Positions 47,540 through 59,556 of a DNA stretch of 64,000 nucleotides are shown here, in pieces; positions within the stretch are counted from its first letter, which is position 1, and each line of letters opens with the position of its first letter. The notes beneath the pieces were generated by a model. The model made no database searches, had not been told where the DNA came from, and saw only the letters and a program-made list of their open reading frames with translations. The DNA is from Limonium bicolor (taxonomy: Eukaryota > Streptophyta > Magnoliopsida > Caryophyllales > Plumbaginaceae). The DNA lies in assembly GCA_023374045.1 (NCBI GenBank), contig CM041782.1, positions 248,153,882-248,217,881 of the forward strand. The letters are read 5' to 3'. Position numbers and translations under genes: made by a program.

Positions 47540-47898
47540 TAGTTCCCTACATTTAGTCTATAAGGATTCTCGTTAGTAGAGGTACGAGGGCGTACCTTAG
47601 CTCTTTTTATGGGGAACTTGGGCATACTCCTCCTTCATTACCTCATCCAGATTATGCCCGGTTACTTTATTAGTGGGATGAAGGAGAGGGTATGTATGTA
47701 CTTGAGTTACACTATATATGAACTTGAGCTACACGTGATGTGTTTTGTGATTTCTATCTATGAAATATTTTGGTATATCTTGGTTCGGTTTGATTCTGAG
47801 TATCTTGTGTGAAAATTGGAAGTGGGAATGGATGGAAATTAAAGGTTTGGTATGGAAGTTACAAATGGGAATGTTTATTGGAACTGTTAGTTGATTCT

Positions 47899-47935
47899 AA
47901 ACTTCGAGTCGAAGTTTCTTTTAAGGGGGATATAC
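47899..47935 (+). promoter_or_regulatory. Element 4 pre-PPT hairpin and polypurine tract
   Basis: AAACTTCGAGTCGAAGTTT (47899-47917) is followed by CTTTTAAGGGGGATATAC and the 3' LTR. The stem keeps its pairing but differs in sequence from elements 1-3. The stretch 47540-47898 holds no recognisable gene; a 67-codon frame at 47609 has no known domain. Confidence 0.78.
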
Positions 47936-50900
47936 TGAAATACCCCTAAATTAATTTACATTAATTTAGGGGATTTCTTTTTATAAAAACCCAAAATATT
48001 ATTATTACACACCAAATTAGTATATGGTGTTATTTAAAAATTTATTTAGGGGTTTTCTTCCATTTAACCCTAATTATTATATATTATTATATAGTATTAT
48101 GAATTTAATAATAAGATTTATAAGTCCATAAATCTTAGGAAAGTTTCTAAACACTCCAACTATATTATAAAGAATTTAGGAAGTATTGGAACATTGTTTT
48201 GGAACATAAAAGTCAATATAAAATTCTAGAAACCTCAAAGCTTATTAAGCCTTGCTAGAGTTGACTTTTTGAGAATGGTCAGACCAGGCCATGAAACCTA
48301 TACCAATAAATAGGTTATGGAAAACCATGAAGATCGATAAAAAGAACGTCAAAAACGGATCATCCTAGCCAAAGTTATGATAGATTGAAGTTTAGAGCCA
48401 AAATTTTAAAGACTGCCACGTGTCAAGCTCACACGCGCCAGGACTTAGGCGATTCCGGTTTCCCTGAATTTCGATAACATAATTCTGTGTTTAGCCCTAA
48501 CTTTGGACGGCTATATCTCACTCATCTCTCAATATTTTTCCATGCCGTCTTCTTCATTCTCTTCTTCAATACGTCCTTTTTCCAACCATTACTCACACAT
48601 ACCCTAATTCGTTAAACATCAGCCGCAAATCTGACCTAAAGTTGACCCCTTGTGAAACTCATACCCAGAATTCCAGTTTCTCACCGATTTCAGGTAACTT
48701 TCGTTGATCATAACTCCTTCGTTTCTCAACCAAAATTTGATTTCTTTAGCTCGTTTTAAAGATCTCTAATCCCTCTACAATTTTCATGTTTATGCCCAAG
48801 TCTGATTCGTAACCGGTTGGAAGATATAGATGTCTTCAGTTTCAGTTTCACCAGCACATAAAATCATACCGAAACAGTAAGGTATAAACTCGTGACTTGC
48901 GACCTTAATTTCTTTCTTTGTGTCGCGAGTCAGGATTAGTTCTTGTTATCAATATGTAGAGGTAAGTTTGCTCTTTCGATTAAGCCCTTATTCATAGCCT
49001 AACTCGATTTGTACTGCAAGTTATAGGTCCTCAAAGTAGGCTTCGTGAACTGCTCGAAAGTTCGAGTTTTCCAGATTTCCCGAAATCGAATCCCTCCGTT
49101 TTTGCAACTCCGGTGAGTCTCCGATCAAATTGCTCCGATATTGCTGTTCGTAGTCATGTTACCGTCTTAATCCATGTTCCAATATAATCGATTACGCTCT
49201 AGATTGAGGGAATTGGGGAGAATCGAATTCGGAAACCGTTTAGAACCCTAGCTTCGAAACGAAAATCGAAACCCGATGAATACTGCATTATAATTGGGGA
49301 AATTAGCATCATTAGAACCGAAATTTGATTTCGAAACCATAGGAACAAGAATCACACGATTTCGTTCTGTAGATTAGAAGAAAACTCGGATTTAGTACTC
49401 GGGATCGAATTAGTTTTCGCTGATGAACTCAGCGTTCAGTGGCCGTCCGATCTCGCTTTAAAAGATTGGACGGCCGAGATTAGATCGCGATATTTAAGAG
49501 TTTTTATAAGTTTATGAAATTTCAGTAAATAACCCTAACTTGTTGAGTTAATTTAAATACCTTCCCGAATGTATTTTGACTTGAAATTTTAACCATAGGT
49601 TCCTTATTAAATCTAGTTTATTTTGATGTAAATTAATATGGTTTTGGAGTTTTTAAACGTAAGTTATGATTTTTGCAAGTTACGAGTTTTCTGGAATTAT
49701 TTGGTTAAATTAAAAAGATATGTTTATGAAATAAAAAATTTTATAATATGTCTAAAATGTTATAGTTACTGTATATTAAATTTGGGAATTTTTGGGCAAT
49801 GGTAAAAGGTTTTAAAAATTGTGTTTATGAGTTTTTCATAAGAATAACCTATAATATAAGGTTTTTAATGTAACCAAAAATTGTGTTTACTGTATTAACA
49901 TTTTATAACAGTAAGTTTATAAATGTTTTGATATTAGCTTTTTAGAGAAGTGAAATTATTTACATATGTGTATATATACTTACTTAAGTAGAAACTTATA
50001 TAAATTAAGGAATTTAATTATCCAACATTTTATTTACTATATTATATGGGGGTTAATATTTTTAATTAAACTAAGGAATAAATATATATATATATATTTT
50101 TACGCATTTATAAAAAGGGAATTAAGTAGTAACTTAGAGTAAAACAAGGAACTAATTAAATTAACACTTATAATAACTAAATATTGTAAGAGCTAGAATC
50201 CTAAGATATAGTAAAAGAAATACTTTATGAAATATACTTGGAATACAGTTTAAGGTTGTAGTAATAAGATAGTTTAAATATAATAAGTTACATAGGGAAA
50301 TGTCTTAGTTAATTTCTAATACGGGTATACTTATATATATTAAATAAATAAAGGAAACACAATATTTTATAAACCATAAGTCGGTTGAGTTAAGCCTAGA
50401 AGTTATTGAACATTAATAAATACAGTAAAATTTCCTAAAAATGTTGTGGATAAGGTTTATACATAAAGATATATATAAATATATATGTATATAAATACAT
50501 TAAAATAGTTGAGGGAAATAATAATCTTTGTGATAGTTATAATAAGTAGATTATATATATATATATATGTTAAACCTTAGGTTTTAGTCGGTGTGTAATT
50601 AAATAGTCACTATTAATTTAAGGGTTTAATTACACAACATAGACATAACACGGTCTTGGGCTAACCTACTAAGCCCAGTCTATGAACTCCAAAAGCCCAC
50701 TTTAACAATTCAAAGAGAGTTTGGGCCACTCTCAGGAATAAATTCTTAGTCATTCTATACTAAATGAGATGGGCCTAACAAGGATTTAGTTAACAAGTCA
50801 AGCCCAAACTTTTGTAAGAGGATAATGGTAAACCTGAAACTATTAATCAGTAAGTGAAGAAGGTTGTTTAGTTTATAAGTCTCTTAACTAATCGACACTT

Positions 50901-52162
50901 GGAACACCTTAATTATAGGTTACTATTGGGGAATCACTTATTCGAGTTAGTTATTGTTCTTCACATACCAGGTATGATTTCTCGTACTCCGATATTTTAG
51001 CTGATTGACTTGTGGAATGTTTTGGAAAACGCTGACTGACTTAAAGAGGAATCTCTAAAAAGAAAATGATTGTGTGACTAACTCAGCTTGTGTGACTAAC
51101 TGAGCCTTGGATGCGAAACTCACTTGGGTATTGGTTCCTTCTATTTGGTGCCCCGTTAGACATTGGCTGCTTAGGGTTCACGCTTTTGCACTCTGTAGGA
51201 CTGAGTGTTTTGGTATTGCTTTGGGTAGTTAGTGATCTAGTGGGAATTTGGAAAAAGGTCACTCTTGGAAATTTTTCTTTTGACTCTGGATATCGTTTCA
51301 TCCATGAGCTGGTTCTTGAGGTTTCGACGTGCGCGCGTCTTCAATGGTAACAGTGAGGGGCTGTATATCCCCTGTCCCAAGAAGGGACGTGATAGACAGT
51401 GAGGGGCTGTATATCCCCTGTCCTTAGTGGACGTGATAGACAGTGAGGGGCTGTATATCCCCTGTCCTTAGTGGACGTGATAGACAGTGAGGGGTTGTAT
51501 ATCCCCTGTCCTGAAAGGACGTGCTTGGCGGTAGGGGCCATTTCTCCCAGTTGAATTATTCCATTCTTGAGTTATTGGTTCTTGGATCTATTTTGTCATT
51601 CCTAGTCCTTTGTGACTATCTGAGTCTTCCTACTCCAAACGGGAATTGTGTTTAACTAAGGAAATGGATGTTCACTAACACATGATGTGATTTTGTCTCA
51701 CTAACTTTATCTTTCTGTTATTAACCTTTATTCTTATCTTGATATCTTGATTTGGTGATTTGTGAAATGCTTTGTTTCCTTGAGTGGTTTAAGTGATTGT
51801 GTTCAAACTATTATTTATTTAAGAGTTGTATTATAAGTTTGTTTTTGGGGGATCGTACCAGTTCCATTCCAGGGAACTGACCCACCCCACTCGGGGTGGG
51901 CTGCTTGGTTTTATCGTGCAGGTACGAGTTATTTTACAGGTGGCCACGAAGAGAAAAAGTGATTGGGATGGGATTAGGCTTGAGAGTTTATATGTTTTAT
52001 TACTGTCTACTTTTGTTAAGTTTTCTCGAGGTTCAGGCCGTGACAGTTGTAATCATTAAGTTGAATTTTGGTGAGGTTTGGTACCGGGTGTTTGGAACCC
52101 GATGGTCTATACGCCTTTAGTATTTTATTTCCGCTATAAATATGTTAAATAGGGGCGTTACA
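47936..52162 (+). repeat. Element 4 3' LTR (4227 bp)
   Basis: It runs from TGAAATACCCCTAAATT to GGGGCGTTACA and is followed by the target duplicate CCATG. It carries four copies of the 45-bp repeat (51348-51525) and the hairpin pair (51860-51900). No gene is seen. Confidence 0.95.
51348..51525 (+). repeat. 45-bp tandem repeat, four copies (element 4 3' LTR)
   Basis: Same unit as at 40634-40852 with one copy fewer. Copy number thus differs between the two LTRs of one element. Confidence 0.92.
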
Positions 52163-52250
52163 CCATGACTTGTGCCGTAGTATTCTCTCCCTGGTTTCCG
52201 GTATCGCCAATGCCGCGCCCGCGGCCTCTACCACGTGGTCTACCTGACAT
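52163..52250 (-). pseudogene. gag: Element 3 gag start, right of element 4
   Basis: From the ATG at 52250 the minus strand reads MSGRPRGRGRGRGIGDTGNQ, an Arg/Gly-rich N-terminus like MSRRGGRGGAG of element 4. It runs into the target duplicate CCATG and continues in frame at 37241 (MADAVAAS). This start is chosen because it is the first ATG after the primer site in the gag frame and matches the gag start pattern of the related elements. Confidence 0.85.
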
Positions 52251-52469
52251 CTGAATTCACACGAACATTCATTAGCATTATGCTTTCAAACTTATCGGGT
52301 CCAACAATTGCAACACCTTCCCGACAATAAGGTATCTCCACACTTAGTTAGTGGTTAACCTTTCCATAACTGCTCACTTTAATAACCATTGCTAGATTTC
52401 CTAACTCGGTATATCCCTAAGCTCGGTATTCTAGTCATCAGAGCGATACTTTGCTCTGATACCACTATT
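52251..52469 (-). promoter_or_regulatory. Element 3 leader and primer-binding site
   Basis: The minus strand has TGGTATCAGAGC at 52464-52453, five bases inside the LTR end. A partial palindrome (AGAGCAAAGTATCGCTCT) follows it. The rest is an untranslated leader of about 200 bases. Confidence 0.88.
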
Positions 52470-52850
52470 TGTAGCACCCCTACTGAACTTAAACAACAAA
52501 TCGAATTGCCGCGGAAATATTTAACAACTTAACATTAACTAAACGGTTTGGTGTTACACGTCGTTAGCCACCCACGTGGCTAACAAGGAAGAATACATAC
52601 AAAAAAACGTATCGGTCTGATGCACAGACTCCCGAGCATAAGTACCAAACCATAACTACGACAACATTACCGAGTATTAATATTTACATCCACAACTGTA
52701 TAACTGTCAGCCCATAATATACCGCCACAGGAGCACAGGCGCATCCCGGGTCCGAACATCCAAAATCCATCAAAAGTACTTCACAAACCTAGAACCTAGA
52801 GCCACTCCGCCTCTTCGATCCTCATCCTGCAACATAGGAAACAATATGGT

Positions 52851-52880
52851 GCCCCAAAGGGGCTCAGCAACTCATTGCTG
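52851..52880 (-). promoter_or_regulatory. Tandem hairpin pair in distal LTR of element 3
   Basis: On the minus strand CAGCAATGAGTTGCTG is followed by GCCCCTTTGGGGC. The order and the flanking TACCAGCA match element 2. Confidence 0.7.
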
Positions 52881-53359
52881 GTATGGCTAACGTGCTGCCC
52901 ATCAACTACCGGGATACACGCAACCAATTGTCATGATAACATGGCATTGATTATTAACATACAAATAACATAACATAGCAACAGGAATTTCATCACCACA
53001 TTAACACATAACATAACAAGAACGGTTCTCTTTTGGAACCGAACCAAAACGTAGTCAGTTCACCCGAAAAGCCTAGAGATTGTTGCCAAACTCATGCTAA
53101 GCTCATTACATAACTCGTTACCATCCTGTTAGATGAACGGTTAACTTAACCCGAAGGTGCGACAGATATAGTAATCCAAGCACACCGAACATAGTATGCC
53201 CCTGTGGCCCGACGTGAGTTAGTAAAATAGCCTTGGATAAGCTAAAGGGAAGTTGAAAACCAAAAAGGAAAACAACCATAACATACGGAGAGGATCGAAC
53301 CTGATATGACAACGACCCCCATATTACACACGCGTGGCCGGAACACTCCAGACTCCTCA

Positions 53360-53374
53360 CCCCCCCCCCCCCCC
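53360..53374. repeat. C15 homopolymer
   Basis: Fifteen consecutive C residues in the LTR of element 3. The length is likely unstable and may be misread. Confidence 0.9.
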
Positions 53375-56292
53375 TTAGTACTTGTTAGAAGTCTCATTAT
53401 TGAAACTTAATAAGTTAATTCACAAGCAAGTGTTTAGGTCTAGTTAGACACACACAAGGGAGATGAGACATAACTTACCAACACAATAATACTAACAACT
53501 GTAAACTCATTTCATGGCTTAAGTCTTACAAGGTCATAAACACACAGAAAAACAAACAACACACAAGCCGGTGTAAACTGGTAGGCAACAGGCTGCAAGA
53601 AAACCATACCTTGGTCCCTGCTTCGATTGGTTTCCACCGTAGGCAACTTGAAATACCCCTAAATTAATTTAGGGGATTTCTTTTATTAAAACCGTAAATA
53701 ATACGATTAATTATTATAATGTAGTATGGAATTGTGAATAATAAATCATTATATCCTTATATGGAATTATGAAAATTTAATCATGGGATTTCTCCCATTT
53801 AATCCTAAACAAAACTATTAAGTATTGGATTACCATATATTATTATATAGTATTATGAATTTAATAATAAGATTTATAAGTCAATAAATCTTGGAAAAAT
53901 TTATAAACACTCCAAGTATATTATAAAGATTTTAGAAAGAGTTGGAACATTGTTTTGAAACAGAAAAGTCAATATAAAATTCTAGAAACCCTAAAGCCTT
54001 TTAAGCCTTGCTAGGGTTGACTTTTTGAGAATGGTCAAACCAGCCCATGAAACCTATACCAATAAATAGGTTATGGAAAACTATGAAGATCGATAAAAAG
54101 AACATAAAAAACGGATCATCCTAGCCAAAGTTATGATCAAATGAAGTTTAGAGCCAAAATTTTAAAAAAATGCTGATGTGGCAAGTCTGCTGACTCATCC
54201 ACGCGCCTTGGGATACGCGCCTAACACTTAGCCAATTTTATCCCCTATTTTTCCGGAAACCGTAACCAGTTTTTGCCCTAACTTGTGACCTTCATAACTT
54301 TCTAATCTTTTGAAATTTTTGAGTGCCGTCTTCTTTATTGTCTTCTCCTACACTTCCTCTTCACAACCATAACTCACACTAAACCTAGTTAATCCTAAAT
54401 CAACCGGAAATTCGTTCCAAAGTAGCCTACCCGCAATACCGTAACCAGTTTTCCAGAAAAATCAGTTGAGCAGGTAAACTTCGTCTCACCATAACTTCTT
54501 CGTTTCTCAGCCAAATTTCATGTTCTTTAGCTCATTTTGAAGAGCTCTAATCCCTCTACAACTTTCATGTTGATGACCAAAGCCAATTCCAAACCGTTTG
54601 GAAAAGAGAGGTGTCTAAAGTTTTAGATTCGTCACCACATAAAATCATAGATTTTTCCAGAAAACGCAAGGTATAAACTCGTAACTTTCAGCTCCGATTT
54701 CTTTCTGTGTAGTGCAAGTTAGGGTGAGTCCTTGCTATCATTGTGTAGAGTTAAGTTTCCTCTTTGGATTAAGCCCAAGAACTAGTTCTAAATCGTTATG
54801 TACTGAAAATTATAGCGTTGCAAAGTTGGCACCCTAAATAGACAAGTTCGAAAATTTTCCCAGAAAACCGAAATCGAATCCTTTCGATTCGAGCAATTCC
54901 TGTAAGTGTTTCTTCAAATTCTTTCGTCCTTGCTAATCTATATTGCATTACCGGTCAAAACCATGTTCCAATTGCATCAATTAAGCATTAGATTGAGTGA
55001 ATTAGCCAGATTTGTATTCGGAAACCCCTATAAACCCTAACTTCGAAACCAAAATCGAAAACCGATGAATCCCGCATGTTAGCTAGCGAATTTGGTATCA
55101 TTAGAACCGGAATTGGATTTCGAAACCATAGAAACAAGAATCACTCAATTTGGTTCTGTAGATTTAGAGGAAATCGCAATTTAGTACTCGAGTTCCGTTT
55201 GTTATCGCTGAAGAACTAGAGGTTCAGGGACCGTCCGATCGGGTTTTAAAGGATTGGACGGTCGAGATTAGATCGTGGGTTATAAACAGTGTTTCAGTTT
55301 TATAATATTTCAGGTTTTAACTCTGACTTGTTTAATTTAGTTAATGGCCTTCCCGAATGTATTTTGACTTGAAATTTTAACCATAAATTCCTTAAAAAAC
55401 CTAGTTTATTTTGATGTAAATTAATATGGTTTTGGAGTTTTTAAACGTAAGTTATGATTTTTGCAAGTTACGGGTTTTCTGGAATTATTTAGCTAATTTA
55501 AAAAGATATTTTTATGAAATAAAAATTTTATAATGTCTAAAATGTTATAGCTACTATATATTTAATTTGGGAATTTTTGGGCAATGGTAAATGGGTTTAA
55601 AAATTGTGTTTATGAGTTTTTCATAAGAATAACTTATAATATATGGTTTTTAATGTAACCAAAAATTAAAGTATGGTTTGTTAATAAACTTTTAAGCTGG
55701 GTAAGATAAGGAAAACTAAATTAACATTTTTATAACAGTATGTTTATAAATGTTTTGGGTAATGTCGTTTAAGAGAGGTGAAAGTATTTACATATATGTA
55801 TATATACTTATTTAAGTAGAAACTTATGTTAAATCAAGGAATTTAATTATTTTACGTTTTATTTATTATATTATATGGGAGTTAATATTTTTCATTAAAA
55901 CTAAGGAAAATATATATATATTTACACGTATATAGAAAAGAAATAAAATAGTAACTTAGGGTAAAACCGGGAGCTAATAAATTAACACTTATATTAACTA
56001 AATATTATAAGAGCTAGTATCCTAGGGTATAGTAAAAGAAATACTTTATGAAACATACATGGAATGCAGATAAATGTTGAAGTAATAAGATAATTTAAAT
56101 ACAATAAGCTACATAGGGGATGTCTTAATTAAATTCTAATACGGGTATACGTATATATATATTAAATAAATAAAGGGAAACACTTTATTTTATAAATCGT
56201 ATATCGGTTGTGGTTATGCCTAAGAGTTATTAAACATAATTAAATACAATAAAATTTCTTTAAAATGTAATGGATAAATCTTAGCACATAAA

Positions 56293-56293
<1 letters not shown>

Positions 56294-56344
<51 letters not shown>
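56294..56344. repeat. (TA)n microsatellite, about 25 units
   Basis: An uninterrupted TA run. The LTRs of element 4 have only short TATATA tracts at the same place, so it expanded in element 5 after divergence. Confidence 0.95.
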
Positions 56345-56347
<3 letters not shown>

Positions 56348-57202
56348 ATAAATACATTAAAATAGATGAGGGAAATAACATTCCTTGTGATAGTTATAAT
56401 AAGATGAATATATATGTTAAACCTTTAGGTTTTTAATCGGTGTGTAATTAAATAGTCATTAGTAACTTAAGGGTTTAATTACATAACATAAGCGTAGCAC
56501 GGTCTTGGGTTAACTTATTAAGCCCAAGTCTATGAACTCCAAAAGCCCACTTAAACAATTCAAACAGAGTTTGGGCCACTCTCAGGGATAAATTCTAAAT
56601 CATTCCAAACTAAACGAAATGGGCCTAACAAAGGATTTAATTAACAAGTCAAGCCCAAATCCTTGTGAGAGAATGATGGTAAACCTGGAACTATTAATCA
56701 GTAAGAAAAGAAGGTTATTTAGTTTATGAGTCCCTTAACTAATCGACACTTGGAACACATTAATTATAGGTTACTATTAGGGGAACACTCGTTCAAAGTT
56801 ATTTATTGTTCTTCACATACCAGGTACGATTTCTCGTACTCTGATACCTTTGCTGATTGACTTATGAGACGTTTTCGAATAACGCTAACTGAGTTTAAGA
56901 GGAACTTCTAAAAGAAAATGGTTGTGTGACTAACTCAGCTTGTGTGACTAACTGAGCCTTGAATATGAAACTTACATGGTTTTTGGTTCCTTCTATTGGG
57001 TTATTTCATTAGACATTAACTGCTTAGGGTTTACGCTTCTGCACTCTGTAGGACTGAGTGTTTTGGTATTGCTCTGGGTAGTTAGTGATCTTGTGGGAAT
57101 GTGGAGAAGGTCAATTTTGGTAAATTCTTCTTTTAACTCTGGATATCGTTTCATCCATGAGCTGGTCTTGAGGTTTCGACGTGCGCGCGTCTTCAATGGT
57201 AA

Positions 57203-57290
57203 CAGTGAGGGGCTGTATATCCCCTGTCCCAAAAGGGGCGTAGTAGACAGTGAGGGGCTGTATATCCCCTGTCCTAAAAGGACGTACTTC
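57203..57290 (+). repeat. 45-bp tandem repeat, two copies (element 5 LTR)
   Basis: Same GACAGTGAGGGGCTGTATAT unit as in element 4, with two copies only. Confidence 0.9.
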
Positions 57291-57423
57291 GCGATGGGGG
57301 CCATCTCTCCCAGTTGATTTATTCCACTCTTGAGTTATTAGTTCTTGGATCTATCTTTTCATTCCTAGTCCTTTGTGACTATCTGAGTCTCTCTACTCCT
57401 AACTAGAATTGGATTTAACTAAG

Positions 57424-59039
57424 AAATTGAAAACTCAAAATACCTTATGGGCTGCAAACAAAATCCCGTTCGCAGTAGTATAGTAAAGTGTAGGTGACCG
57501 GATATCGAACCGTGGGACTAAGGGGAATTATTAAATACCTAAGCTTTGTCACAAAAAAGGGGATTAATTGACTTGTTTTTACAAATAAAAAGGAAAGATA
57601 AAATAAACTAAGTAAAAGGTAAATTAAACGGGACTCTGGGTGAGGTTATTATAGTCTGCTCAAATATGCTATGTCTACCGGTTCTATTATAATAGTTTGG
57701 CAAAATTTCTGTTATTATCTTAAGGACTAAATCATAGACTCAAAAGAACTCGTTTACCAGAAAATGCCCGGTCTAATCTAGATTCGAGCAAAACACATGT
57801 AAACGGACATTAAGTGCGAGAAATTATATTTGCGTCTGAAAATACTAACCTATTAAATCATATTAAGTTTTCTATAGATTTACGGCTTAATTAACCTGTC
57901 TATTTATCACGAGTCTGATCAAAATAGATTTAGTAAAGCATTTTAATAAATTCATGTAATTTATTAAAAAGGCAAGAGATAAGCTTTAATCGTAACAAAC
58001 TGTATTAAAACTAAATCGATAAAATATATTGCATAATTAATACAAACACATAATAACCATTCCTAGAGTATATATTCTAGCCTAACATAATAAATAGATA
58101 AACAGAAACAAGAGTAGTCGAAATCATCGACTACTAGATTTGTTCTCTATTTGTATACGTAGGACTAGAGGTGGATATGGTGGAATGAAAAGAAAACAAA
58201 ATGGAGAAGACAAGAGAAGAGAAATGGGATGGACGTGAGGTTTGTGGTGTAGTGGATCGATGCTGGATGATATTTTTGATGCAGAAGTACTGGGTTTAAA
58301 TAGAAGAAAGGAGGAAGAAGAAGAAAGGCTGCGACAACGCGTGAGGGATTTACGGAGTGCAGTGGGGCGGTGCAGTAGGAACTGTCGACATGCATGGAAC
58401 TGTCGACATGGAACTGTCGACATGCATATGGAAGGAACTCAGTCTAGTCCGCCCAAATATCCACAGACACACCGCAGACATTTCTTTCTTGTCCGGCCAT
58501 TTATCCATAGACATGCTTGTCCCTTGTCCGCCCATTTTTCCATGGACATGTTGTCCCTTGCTTTGCATCCTGCCTTAATTCCACGGACGTAACACGGACC
58601 ACTCAATTTGCCGCGTCCGAACCAGTGTCCGGACCAGATTGGTTCAGACGGTTAATTTTGTCCGGCTAAATTTGCACGGATGTGACCCAGACACAATTCT
58701 CTTAATTCTTGTCCGGCCTTTTCTCCTCGGACAACACACGGACGCCTTTCTGGACTTGTCCGAACCACCGTCCGGACCGACCTGGTTCGGACGAAGCTTA
58801 GTTTGCTTCCAAAATGTTCATTCCAGCTCCGATTTAATCCTTGTCTGTTGTGTTGGAATCCTTATTAGTAAATCTACTTAATTACATGGCTTTTTCCTAC
58901 ATTGAACATATAAAATGCATTAGTTCATATCAAAACATAATTATAGGAAAAACGCAAAATAAGTGAGAAACATTACTTAAAATGCTGCAAATTATAAGGT
59001 GATTAAACCTTAATAAGTCTATATGTTTTACACTTATCA
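57424..59039 (-). repeat. LTR-like insertion in the LTR of element 5 (1616 bp)
   Basis: CTAAG flanks it at 57419-57423 and 59040-59044, and the LTR of element 4 gives the empty site. The right end reads TGATAAGTGTAAAAC on the minus strand, a typical LTR start. The left end is AAATTGAAAACTC, so the last CA is four bases inside the expected end. It is probably an inverted solo LTR with a ragged end. Inside are three ACTGTCGACATG-type repeats (58379-58424) and a cluster of GTCCG/CGGAC arms (58440-58800). Short open frames here overlap these repeats and have no domain. Confidence 0.7.
58440..58800. repeat. GTCCG...CGGAC near-palindromic units
   Basis: The best unit, 58758-58794, has GTCCGAACCACCGTCCGG on the left and CTGGTTCGGAC on the right. 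A similar one is at 58614-58650. The layout matches units in the solo LTR at 14197-14525. Confidence 0.7.
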
Positions 59040-59242
59040 CTAAGGCACTGGATGTACACTAACACATGGTGTGGTTTTGTTTCACTAACTTTACCTTTCT
59101 GTTATTTATCTTTATTCTTAACTTGTTATCTTGACTTGGTGATTTGTGAAATGCCTTCTTTCTCTGTGTGGTTTAAGTGATTGTATTCAAGCTATTATTT
59201 ATTTAAGCGTTGTATTATAAGTTAGTTTTGGAGGATCGTACC

Positions 59243-59283
59243 AGTTCCATTCCAGGGAACTGACCCACCCCTCTCGGGGTGGG
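59243..59283 (+). promoter_or_regulatory. Tandem hairpin pair in distal LTR of element 5
   Basis: AGTTCCATTCCAGGGAACT is followed by CCCACCCCTCTCGGGGTGGG. Only the loop differs from element 4. Confidence 0.7.
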
Positions 59284-59556
59284 CTGCTTGGTTTTATCTT
59301 GTAGGTACGAGTCATTTTACAGGTGGCCACGAAGAGAACGAGTGATTGAGATAGGATTAGGTTTTTGTGGAGAGTTTATGTGTTTTATTACTGTTTTATT
59401 TTTTGTTGAGTTTTCTCGAGGTTCAGGCCGTGACAATTGTAATCTTTAAGTTATAATTGGTGAGGTTTGGTGCCGGGTGTTTGGTACCTGATGGTCTGTA
59501 CGCCTTTAGTATTTTATTTCCGCTATAAATATGTTAAATAGGGGCGTTACAGAAAT

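Larger units (their letters stand above)
37243..52162 (+). mobile_element. Element 4: complete Ty3/gypsy retrotransposon with AlkB and four GT-AG segments (14.9 kb)
   Basis: Both LTRs (37243-41489 and 47936-52162) are complete and similar, and CCATG flanks the element at 37238-37242 and 52163-52167. It lies in the gag of element 3 in the opposite orientation. The interior has a tRNA-iMet primer site, gag, AlkB, protease, RT, RNase H, integrase and a chromodomain-like tail. Compared with element 5 it has four extra segments, each with GT...AG ends, placed where splicing would restore the gag-pol frame. About ten stops and at least one frameshift in gag-pol make it inactive. Confidence 0.95.
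21654..53648 (-). mobile_element. Element 3: minus-strand Ty3/gypsy retrotransposon carrying AlkB, host of the nest
   Basis: Read on the minus strand the order is: 5' LTR part (53648-52470), primer site, gag start (52250), [element 4], gag-AlkB, protease, RT part, [element X], RT-RNase H-integrase, polypurine tract, 3' LTR part (23346-21654). Both LTRs are cut by other insertions (element 5 at right, element 2 at left), so they share no part within the window. Removing elements 4 and X restores continuous gag and RT codons, which proves the order of insertion. The element is chromovirus-like with a tRNA-iMet primer site. Confidence 0.9.
52470..53648 (-). repeat. Element 3 5' LTR, distal part
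   Basis: On the minus strand it ends GGGGTGCTACA at 52470 and is cut at 53648 by element 5 (left target bases CAACT). It contains the hairpin pair at 52880-52851 and a run of 15 C at 53360-53374. No gene is seen; the 80-codon frame at 53360-53118 has no domain. Confidence 0.85.
53649..59551 (+). repeat. Element 5 5' LTR (5903 bp, including a 1616-bp insertion)
   Basis: It runs from TGAAATACCCC to GGGGCGTTACA. Without the insertion (57424-59039 plus the 5-bp duplicate) it is about 4.28 kb, as in element 4. It contains a TA microsatellite, two copies of the 45-bp repeat and the hairpin pair at 59243-59283. No gene is seen. Confidence 0.92.

Noticed and set aside
58124..58592. Several overlapping open frames of 70-116 codons on both strands.
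   Set aside because: They fall in an LTR-like insertion rich in short repeats (ACTGTCGACATG) and have no known domain.
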